Below, piece after piece: positions 1 through 5,200 of a DNA stretch of 5,844 bases (positions within the stretch are counted from its first letter, which is position 1; every line of letters starts with the position of its first letter). The translations under genes and the position numbers were made by a program. The DNA is from Muricomes sp. GTDB taxonomy: Bacteria > Bacillota > Clostridia > Lachnospirales > Lachnospiraceae. The notes under the pieces are model-generated. The model saw nothing but the letters and a program-made list of their open reading frames with translations. It was not told the origin of the DNA and made no database searches. The stretch is taken from the NCBI GenBank assembly GCA_020024675.1, contig JAHHTM010000092.1, forward strand, positions 1 through 5,844. The letters run 5' to 3'.

Positions 1-1191
1 AGCTTTTTCACTGTATTCCACATAGAGTACTTGTTTTGGATGTGGAGCACTTTCCTGCTCCTCCCCATCTTCATTTACAATTTTAAGTACTTTTGTTTTG
101 ATATTCTCACCGTTTGGTTTCATAATTTCAATCGTCTCACCCACAGAGAATTTGTTTCTTTGTTCAATTTTGCAAAGACCATCCTTTATTTTTCCAACAA
201 TCCCCAAATATGTATATTCTTTTACATATGTATTACTATCATAAATTTGAGATTCCTCATCTGGTTTTCCAAAGAAAAACCCTGTTGTAAACTGTCTGTA
301 TGTGCAGTTTGAAATCTGATCTAAATACCAAGGCATATTCTTTTCATACAAAGCTGGATCTTTTTTATAATCATCAATTGCTTTTCTATATGTTCTTGCT
401 ACAGTAGCAACATAAAGCGCTGTCTTCATACGCCCTTCTATTTTAAGACTATCGATTCCGGCATCTATAAGTTCTGGAATGTGCTCGATCATGCAAAGAT
501 CTTTCGAATTAAAAATATAAGTACCACGTTCATTTTCATAAACCGGCATGTATTCTCCCGGACGTGTTTCTTCTACAACCGCATATTTCCATCTGCACGG
601 GTGGGTACAGGCTCCCTGGTTTGCATCTCTGCCTGTAAAATAATTGCTCAAAAGACATCTTCCCGAGTATGAAATACACATTGCTCCATGCACAAACGTC
701 TCAATTTCCAGGTCTTGTGGAATATTTTCACGGAGTTCTTTTATCTCTTTCAAAGAAAGTTCTCGCGCAGAAACCACTCTGGTAGCACCTTGTTTGTACC
801 AGAAATTGTAAGTTCCATAGTTTGTATTGTTTGCCTGTGTACTGATGTGTCTTTCAATTTCAGGACACACTTCCTTTGCAATCTCAAACACACCCGGATC
901 AGCAATAATGAGCCCGTCTGGTTTAATATCTTTTAATTCTTTAAAATACTCTCTTACGCCTTTCAGGTCATCGTTATGTGCCAGAATATTTGCTGTAACA
1001 TAAACTTTTACGCCATGTTCATGGGCAAATTTAATTCCTTCTTCCATATCTTCCATGGAAAAATTTTTTGCTTTTGCACGAAGTCCAAACGCTTCTCCAC
1101 CTATATAAACAGCATCTGCCCCAAAAACAACTGCTGTCTTAAGAACTTCCAGGCTGCTTGCCGGAATCAATAATTCAGGATGTCTTTTCAT
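1..1191 (-). CDS. trhP: U32 family protein, TrhP/YrrO-like tRNA U34 hydroxylation factor (3' end cut by window)
   Basis: The frame is open from ATG at 1191 to base 1, giving 397 residues without a stop; relatives run slightly over 400, so only a short C-terminal piece is missing. The U32 signature is visible at about residues 164-182 (E-T-F-V-H-G-A-M-C, then G-R-C-x-x-S). Cysteines 172, 179, 195 and 199 could ligate an Fe-S cluster, which is inference. A later E-G-R-M-K block (252-256) is also typical. From about residue 327 a small beta-rich U32 C-terminal domain begins. Although the family is named as peptidases, bacterial TrhP proteins are known to be needed for prephenate-dependent 5-hydroxyuridine formation at tRNA position 34. 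The adjacent trmR supports that role over proteolysis or rRNA hydroxylation (RlhA). The start is 23 bases after the trmR stop, with an AAGGG ribosome binding site. No signal peptide is seen, so it is cytoplasmic. The family call is firm and the TrhP subtype is likely. Confidence 0.88.
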   Translation of the reverse strand, partial: MKRHPELLIPASSLEVLKTAVVFGADAVYIGGEAFGLRAKAKNFSMEDMEEGIKFAHEHGVKVYVTANILAHNDDLKGVREYFKELKDIKPDGLIIADPGVFEIAKEVCPEIERHISTQANNTNYGTYNFWYKQGATRVVSARELSLKEIKELRENIPQDLEIETFVHGAMCISYSGRCLLSNYFTGRDANQGACTHPCRWKYAVVEETRPGEYMPVYENERGTYIFNSKDLCMIEHIPELIDAGIDSLKIEGRMKTALYVATVARTYRKAIDDYKKDPALYEKNMPWYLDQISNCTYRQFTTGFFFGKPDEESQIYDSNTYVKEYTYLGIVGKIKDGLCKIEQRNKFSVGETIEIMKPNGENIKTKVLKIVNEDGEEQESAPHPKQVLYVEYSEKA

Positions 1192-1214
1192 TCTTTTTTC
1201 CCTTCTAAATCTTT

Positions 1215-1856
1215 TTATTTTTTTATACTAAGCGCTACACCATCACCAAGTGGAATAATTGATGTGATCAATTGATCATTATGTTTTAATTCATAAAGAT
1301 ATTCTCTCATGCGGCCATGTATTGTCCTGTTTCTACGCTCAATAGCATAACGTGATTCAATAATTTCTCCATCTTGAAGCACATTATCAGACACCAAAAC
1401 TCCATCTGCTTTTAATAAACGCATAACTTCTGGAAAATAATTGATATATTGTCCTTTTGCAGCATCCATAAATATAAAGTCATAGCTGTCATTCAGCGTT
1501 TTCATGACTTCAAACGCATCTCCTTCTATAAGAGTGATCATATCTTCCTTACCGGCACGTTTAAAATTATTCCGCGCAATTGGAATCCTTTTTTCATAGT
1601 TTTCAATTGTTGTAATCCTGCATTCTACAGGTACATATTCACTCATCAATAACGCAGAGAAACCTACGGCAGTTCCTACTTCAAGAATGCGCATAGGTTT
1701 TTTCATGGTAAGAAGCACTTTCAGAAAACTCTGCATCTCTTTTCTTATGATTGGAACATAAGTGTCCAGAGCTTCCTGTTCAATTGCTTCTAAAATTTCA
1801 CTATTCTCTGTATCTAAGGAATTGATGAATGTTACGGTACGTTCATCTACTATCAT
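1215..1856 (-). CDS. trmR: SAM-dependent O-methyltransferase, TrmR-like (tRNA 5-hydroxyuridine 34 methyltransferase)
   Basis: This is a 213-residue class I methyltransferase, close to the roughly 217 residues of Bacillus subtilis TrmR (YrrM). The SAM-binding glycine motif is at about 58-65 (L-E-V-G-T-A-V-G). D131 in the D-A-A-K-G-Q-Y block and D157-N158 fit the metal-binding residues of the catechol-O-methyltransferase-like fold. The C-terminal I-I-P-L-G-D-G-V-A-L-S block closely matches YrrM as I remember it. TrmR methylates 5-hydroxyuridine at the tRNA wobble position to 5-methoxyuridine, the step after the reaction attributed to the neighbouring U32 protein. The start ATG lies three bases after the rnj stop and in the same reading frame. 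There is no convincing Shine-Dalgarno sequence, only GGAT nine bases upstream, so translation probably depends on coupling to rnj. Family assignment is certain; tRNA specificity rests on similarity and context. Confidence 0.9.
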   Translation of the reverse strand: MIVDERTVTFINSLDTENSEILEAIEQEALDTYVPIIRKEMQSFLKVLLTMKKPMRILEVGTAVGFSALLMSEYVPVECRITTIENYEKRIPIARNNFKRAGKEDMITLIEGDAFEVMKTLNDSYDFIFMDAAKGQYINYFPEVMRLLKADGVLVSDNVLQDGEIIESRYAIERRNRTIHGRMREYLYELKHNDQLITSIIPLGDGVALSIKK

Positions 1857-1859
1857 ATC

Positions 1860-3530
1860 CTACACATCCACATCCATAATAATTGGTATTATCATTGGGC
1901 GTCTCTTTGTCTTTTTCCAAATATAATCATTCATTGCATCGCGAATCACAAGTTTAATCTTGTTCCAATCTGCATGTCTGTTTCCAAGACAACGCTCCAA
2001 AGCTTCTGAGACAACATTTCGTGCCTCTTCCATAAGTCCTTCTGATTCCCGCACATATACAAATCCACGAGAAACAATATCAGGTCCTGCAAGAAGTCTG
2101 TTTGTACCACGCTCTAAGGTAAGCACAACAATCAATATTCCATCCTCTGCAAGATGCTGACGATCACGAAGAACAATGTTTCCTACATCTCCAACCCCAA
2201 GACCATCAACAAGAATTGCTCCTGTGTGAACTTTATCTACAATTTTTGCATTTTCTTCGCACAACTCAATAACATCTCCAGACTGAAGCATAAAAATATT
2301 TTCCTTTGGAATTCCAAGAGATGCTGCTATAGCTGCATTTGCTTTCAGATGACGGTATTCTCCATGAACTGGAATCGCATATTTCGGTTTAACAAGAGAA
2401 TAAATAAGTTTTAATTCCTCTTGACATGCATGGCCTGAAACATGTGCATCCTGAAAAATAACATTCGCCCCTTTTGCTGATAACTCATTAATGACTTTTG
2501 ACACAGATTTTTCATTTCCAGGAATAGGATTTGAACTAAAAATAATCGTGTCATTCGGCTGAATCGTTACTTTACGATGAACATCCGCTGCCATTCTCGA
2601 TAATGCAGCCATTGACTCTCCTTGACTTCCAGTTGTGATGAGTACCATCTTCTCTGGTGGATAGTTCTTCATCTGATCAATCTCGATCAAAGTATTATCT
2701 GGCACATGAAGATAGCCAAGTTCTGCTGCTGTAGAAATAATATTTACCATACTACGTCCTTCTACAACAACTTTACGTCCATATTTATATGCTGAATTTA
2801 TAATCTGCTGCACACGATCTACATTCGATGCAAATGTTGCAATAATGATACGTGTATTCTGATGTTCTGCAAATATATGATCAAATGTAATACCAACTGT
2901 CTTCTCTGACTGAGTGAACCCTGCTCTTTCAGCATTTGTACTGTCAGACATCAATGCAAGTACACCTTTCTTTCCAATTTCCGCAAACCTCTGAAGATCA
3001 ATGGCATCTCCAAATACAGGCGTATAATCTACTTTAAAATCTCCTGTATGCACAACGGTACCTGCTGGTGAATAAATAGCAAGTGCAGATGCATCCTGAA
3101 TACTATGATTTGTTTTTATAAATTCAATTCTAAATTTTCCAAGATTGATTGACTGCCCATGGCGCACTACTTTTCTTCTTGTAGATCTAAGAAGATTGTG
3201 CTCTTTTAATTTATTCTCAATGATTCCCATTGTTAGCTTTGTAGTATAAATTGGCAGATTAATTTCTTTTAACACATATGGAAGAGCCCCTATATGATCC
3301 TCATGTCCATGTGTGATAACCATTCCCTTAACCTTGTCTATATTATCTTTAAGATACGTTACATCTGGGATAACAAGGTCAATCCCAAGCATATCATCTT
3401 CCGGAAATGCAAGACCACAATCCACTACAATAATACTGTCTTCGTATTCAAAAGCAGTAATATTCATACCGATCTGTTCCAGACCGCCAAGTGGAATAAT
3501 CTTTAATTTCCCCTTACTTTCTTTTTTCAA
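1860..3530 (-). CDS. rnj: Ribonuclease J (metallo-beta-lactamase/beta-CASP RNase)
   Basis: RNase J combines 5'-to-3' exonuclease and endonuclease activity in mRNA decay and rRNA maturation, in the cytoplasm. Read from a TTG start at 3530 it has 556 residues, matching the 555 of B. subtilis RNase J1. The zinc motif H-G-H-E-D-H is at residues 74-79, with further likely ligands H142, D164 (in H-T-G-D-F-K) and H389 (in P-V-H-G-E-Y). The beta-CASP domain follows, including H-V-S-G-H-A at 363-368, and a C-terminal domain containing R-G-F-V-Y-V-R covers roughly the last 110 residues. An ATG at 3548 is in frame but lies upstream of and across the GGAGGTG site at 3538-3544. That site is seven bases before the TTG, and conserved sequence begins just after it, so I prefer TTG. 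The gene follows fur by 21 bases and ends in TAG three bases before trmR. Whether this is the J1 or J2 type cannot be told here; it could be the only copy. Confidence 0.96.
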   Translation of the reverse strand: MKKESKGKLKIIPLGGLEQIGMNITAFEYEDSIIVVDCGLAFPEDDMLGIDLVIPDVTYLKDNIDKVKGMVITHGHEDHIGALPYVLKEINLPIYTTKLTMGIIENKLKEHNLLRSTRRKVVRHGQSINLGKFRIEFIKTNHSIQDASALAIYSPAGTVVHTGDFKVDYTPVFGDAIDLQRFAEIGKKGVLALMSDSTNAERAGFTQSEKTVGITFDHIFAEHQNTRIIIATFASNVDRVQQIINSAYKYGRKVVVEGRSMVNIISTAAELGYLHVPDNTLIEIDQMKNYPPEKMVLITTGSQGESMAALSRMAADVHRKVTIQPNDTIIFSSNPIPGNEKSVSKVINELSAKGANVIFQDAHVSGHACQEELKLIYSLVKPKYAIPVHGEYRHLKANAAIAASLGIPKENIFMLQSGDVIELCEENAKIVDKVHTGAILVDGLGVGDVGNIVLRDRQHLAEDGILIVVLTLERGTNRLLAGPDIVSRGFVYVRESEGLMEEARNVVSEALERCLGNRHADWNKIKLVIRDAMNDYIWKKTKRRPMIIPIIMDVDV

Positions 3531-3537
3531 TAATTTG

Positions 3538-3544
3538 CACCTCC
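3538..3544 (-). promoter_or_regulatory. Shine-Dalgarno site of rnj, decides a TTG start
   Basis: The minus strand reads GGAGGTG seven bases before TTG at 3530-3528. The upstream in-frame ATG at 3546-3548 overlaps the region leading into this site and has no such element in front of it. The 5-base core and normal spacing support TTG initiation. Confidence 0.75.
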
Positions 3545-3551
3545 ACATATT

Positions 3552-4007
3552 TTATGTATCCCTGCATTCTTTGCACCGTCCATAAAACTTTACTTCGTGG
3601 TTTTCGATCTTAAATCCTGTTTCTGCTTCTATATGCTGTTCCAAATTATCAAGAAACTCATCTTCTACAGCCTGGATTTTTCCACATCCTGTACATATAA
3701 GATGATGGTGGTTATGCTTTGCGCCATCTTTAAAAACATGTCCGATCTCATATCTGACGCATCCATCATCTAGATTAATACGATCAACCAACCGAAGTTC
3801 AAGGAAAAGCTGTAAAGTACGGTAAATCGTCGCAAGACCAATCTGAGGATATTCTTTTGATATCTGCCCAAATATCTCTTCTGCTGTCATGTGCCTTCCT
3901 TTATTTTTCATCAGACTGTCAAAAACCAGCTGTCGCTGTTTTGTCACCTTCAGTCCTTTCTCCTGCAGTCTCTCCTTTAGCAGTTTCTGTACTTTCTCCT
4001 GTTTCAT
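3552..4007 (-). CDS. fur: Fur family metal-dependent transcriptional regulator
   Basis: Fur proteins are dimeric DNA-binding repressors that sense iron or another metal. The start at ATG 4007 gives 151 residues; it has GGAG seven bases upstream (4015-4018), whereas the in-frame GTG at 4025 lies before that site and ATG 4013 is too close to it. The winged-helix domain covers about residues 1-85, with the recognition-helix block G-L-A-T-I-Y-R-T-L at 57-65. Structural zinc cysteines C105/C108 and C145/C148 are all present. The V-D-R-I-N stretch and the H-N-H-H-H cluster (98-102) favour the Fur branch over PerR or Zur. In alignment from memory to E. coli Fur, site ligands H33, E81, H88 and H90 correspond to H39, E87, H100 and H102, but the E101 position is A113, which is unusual. 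It sits between a DUF1292 gene and rnj, behind a palindrome that may be its own operator. Family call firm; metal specificity uncertain. Confidence 0.92.
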   Translation of the reverse strand: MKQEKVQKLLKERLQEKGLKVTKQRQLVFDSLMKNKGRHMTAEEIFGQISKEYPQIGLATIYRTLQLFLELRLVDRINLDDGCVRYEIGHVFKDGAKHNHHHLICTGCGKIQAVEDEFLDNLEQHIEAETGFKIENHEVKFYGRCKECRDT

Positions 4008-4014
4008 TGTCATT

Positions 4015-4018
4015 CTCC
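4015..4018 (-). promoter_or_regulatory. Shine-Dalgarno site of fur
   Basis: GGAG on the minus strand lies seven bases before the ATG at 4007. It excludes the GTG at 4025 (upstream of the site) and makes ATG 4013 unlikely because only one base would separate it from the site. Confidence 0.65.
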
Positions 4019-4045
4019 AATTCACGCCGTGCAGGTATTTCTATT

Positions 4046-4070
4046 ATTGTAAAAGTTCATTTCGAACTTT
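4046..4070 (-). promoter_or_regulatory. Inverted repeat with -10-like element before fur (candidate operator/promoter)
   Basis: A perfect inverted repeat AAAGTTC-N5-GAACTTT occupies 4052-4070; one bulged base would extend it to GTAAAGTTC/GAACTTTTAC. It touches the stop codon of the DUF1292 gene. Directly downstream, TACAAT at 4046-4051 matches the -10 consensus in five of six positions, so the repeat would cover the spacer of such a promoter, a usual place for an operator. No good -35 box stands 16-18 bases upstream. The repeat does not resemble the classical Fur 7-1-7 box. It is not followed by a T-run in either direction, so it is not an intrinsic terminator. An RNA hairpin at the junction is an alternative. 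Confidence 0.4.
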
Positions 4071-4329
4071 ACATTTCAATATCTATATCTTCCAGTAATT
4101 CTTCAAATACTTTTGAAACAGCCAGAAGTTCTGTTTCATCTTCTACAATTTCGTAGATACCTTCTGCATCTTTATCTTCACTCATGTCTTTTAAAATCAG
4201 ACATTGCGCATCTTCTTCTTCAGAATCTGTTACAAGTATGTATACAGATCCCCCTATTTTTGTCTGTTCAAGCACGAAAAACTCATCTGTCTCGTTTGTG
4301 TCGTCATAAGTAAATTTAATTGTTTCCAT
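4069..4329 (-). CDS. DUF1292 family protein (YrzB-like)
   Basis: A small, strongly acidic protein of 86 residues, comparable to B. subtilis YrzB (about 93). The N-terminal half contains the pattern typical of DUF1292: a run of acidic residues, then F-F-V-L-E-Q, then Y-I-L-V-T-D, and a C-terminal F-E-E-L-L-E-D. No membrane segment, signal peptide or catalytic motif is visible, and the family has no established biochemical function that I know of. Its position directly after ruvX is the conserved arrangement in Firmicutes (yrrK-yrzB in B. subtilis) and is the best support for the call. It starts 40 bases after the ruvX stop, with a strong AGGAGG site seven bases before ATG. Its stop codon overlaps the edge of the inverted repeat preceding fur. 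Confidence 0.88.
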   Translation of the reverse strand: METIKFTYDDTNETDEFFVLEQTKIGGSVYILVTDSEEEDAQCLILKDMSEDKDAEGIYEIVEDETELLAVSKVFEELLEDIDIEM

Positions 4330-4369
4330 GCCTTACCTCCTGCTACCCAAATATTTTACTACGTCGATC

Positions 4370-4816
4370 TTATTCTTCAGCTGACATTCTTTCTTTCATG
4401 TAGACAGAATCTAAATAACCCTGCAGGATAAACACTGCCGCAATCTTATCTACATATTGCTTTCTGTCTTCTCTTCGTACATTACTTTCGATCAATGTCC
4501 GCTCTGCTTCTACTGTTGTCAGTCTTTCATCCCACATGATAACTTCCAAACCGGTGCGTCTTACAAGCATATCACGAAACTCCAATGACTTTTGCGCTCT
4601 TTCTCCGATATCATTATTCATATGTTTTGGAAAGCCAAGCACTATCTTCTCTACACTATATTCCTCAACAAGTGCTTGAATGCGTGCAAGAGTCCTACGG
4701 AGTTTATTCTCTTCTTTTCTTTCAATCGTTTCAATTCCCTGGGCAGTAAAACCAAGGGGATCACTTATTGCAACCCCGACGGTCTTTGTGCCATAATCTA
4801 ATCCCATTAACCGCAT
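4370..4816 (-). CDS. ruvX: RuvX/YqgF family putative Holliday junction resolvase / pre-16S rRNA nuclease
   Basis: RuvX/YqgF is an RNase H-like nuclease linked both to Holliday junction resolution and to maturation of the 16S rRNA 5' end; the latter fits its RNase J neighbour. With the ATG at 4816 the protein has 148 residues, normal for the family, and begins M-R-L-M-G-L-D-Y-G-T-K-T-V-G as most members do. Likely acidic catalytic residues are D7, E97 (in W-D-E-R-L-T-T) and D123 (in V-D-K-I-A-A). The conserved G-F-P-K-H-M-N loop is at 61-67. Two other in-frame ATGs exist, at 4831 and 4825, the latter overlapping the ireB stop as ATGA. I prefer 4816 because GGGA lies nine bases before it and because of family length, but initiation at the overlap is possible. 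The gene follows ireB by five bases and is probably translationally coupled to it. Confidence 0.93.
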   Translation of the reverse strand: MRLMGLDYGTKTVGVAISDPLGFTAQGIETIERKEENKLRRTLARIQALVEEYSVEKIVLGFPKHMNNDIGERAQKSLEFRDMLVRRTGLEVIMWDERLTTVEAERTLIESNVRREDRKQYVDKIAAVFILQGYLDSVYMKERMSAEE

Positions 4817-4821
4817 ATTGA

Positions 4822-5085
4822 TCATTCCCATGAATTAAACATAATATACGATTTTAATAGTTCTTCCACTAATTCGTCTCGTTCCACTTTCATCACAAGG
4901 CTTCTTGCACCATTGTAGCTTGTAATGTATGTCGGATCACCTGACATAATGTAACCAACAATCTGATTTACTGGATTGTACCCTTTTTCTTTTAATGCTC
5001 TAAAAACAATCTCCAGAATGTCTTTTGCAGAAATCTGCGGCCCTGGTTCCACCTGAAAAAACTGGGTGTTACTTAAATCACTCAT
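4822..5085 (-). CDS. ireB: IreB/ReoM family regulatory phosphoprotein (DUF965)
   Basis: An 87-residue cytoplasmic protein with the IreB core: A-L-K-E-K-G-Y-N-P-V-N-Q-I-V-G-Y at about 30-45, S-G-D-P-x-Y at 48-53 and E-R-D-E-L at 68-72. In Enterococcus IreB and Listeria ReoM, N-terminal threonine phosphorylation by a PASTA Ser/Thr kinase regulates cell-wall homeostasis, in Listeria through ClpCP-dependent turnover of MurA. A threonine is present at position 7 here, matching the known ReoM phosphosite. The loop after G-D-P-x-Y-I reads T-S-Y-N-G instead of the basic P-R-H-K-D of the Listeria protein as I remember it. GGAGG lies seven bases before the start ATG. It is probably the first gene after a promoter and just precedes ruvX, as in B. 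subtilis (yrzL-yrrK). Family call firm; kinase control inferred. Confidence 0.93.
   Translation of the reverse strand: MSDLSNTQFFQVEPGPQISAKDILEIVFRALKEKGYNPVNQIVGYIMSGDPTYITSYNGARSLVMKVERDELVEELLKSYIMFNSWE
4844..4859. repeat. 16-bp direct repeat, copy 1 (inside 3' end of ireB)
   Basis: The plus-strand sequence atatacgattttaata is identical to 5165-5180, 321 bases away and in the same orientation. This copy codes for the L-K-S-Y-I end of IreB. It is AT-rich, so chance is possible. Confidence 0.5.
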
Positions 5086-5133
5086 TCTTCTTCCTCCATT
5101 GATGTATTTTTATTTTCTAATGCTGTTTGTAGA

Positions 5134-5152
5134 ATGTATTTTCTTCATACAT
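5134..5152. repeat. Short inverted repeat in the ireB leader
   Basis: On the minus strand ATGTAT and ATACAT are separated by seven bases. The stem is only six AT-rich pairs and no T-run follows, so it is neither a terminator nor a clear riboswitch. It lies between the predicted promoter and the ribosome binding site of ireB and could be a weak operator or leader hairpin. Another ATACAT occurs at 5102-5107. Confidence 0.25.
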
Positions 5153-5164
5153 GCAAAGTATCCT

Positions 5165-5180
5165 ATATACGATTTTAATA
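5165..5180. repeat. 16-bp direct repeat, copy 2 (upstream of ireB)
   Basis: Identical to 4844-4859. This copy is intergenic, just after the mtaB stop, and contains the predicted -10 box of the ireB promoter. The two copies bracket almost the whole ireB gene and its leader. Confidence 0.5.
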
Positions 5181-5200
5181 TAAACGAGATCATATTTCAA
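5172..5200 (-). promoter_or_regulatory. Sigma-A-type promoter for the ireB-ruvX-... operon
   Basis: On the minus strand TTGAAA (5195-5200) and TAAAAT (5172-5177) are separated by exactly 17 bases; each matches its consensus hexamer in five of six positions. The -35 box lies inside the last codons of mtaB and the spacer holds its TGA stop. Transcription would begin near 5165, leaving a leader of roughly 80 bases before ireB. No terminator separates mtaB from it, so readthrough from mtaB is also likely. Confidence 0.55.

Noticed and set aside
31..1173. Plus-strand ORFs of 63-93 residues opposite the U32 gene
   Set aside because: They are antisense to a continuous, conserved minus-strand coding frame, have F/C/N-rich low-complexity translations and no ribosome binding site context.
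4052..4070. Palindrome before fur as an intrinsic terminator
   Set aside because: The stem is AT-rich and no T-run follows on either strand.
3857..4156. 99-residue serine-rich plus-strand ORF
   Set aside because: It runs antisense across fur and part of the DUF1292 gene; the serine richness arises from the complement of acidic and AGA/GAA-rich codons.
5086..5189. Riboswitch, T-box or small RNA in the mtaB-ireB gap
   Set aside because: At 104 AT-rich bases it shows only one weak 6-bp stem and no recognisable conserved core or terminator.
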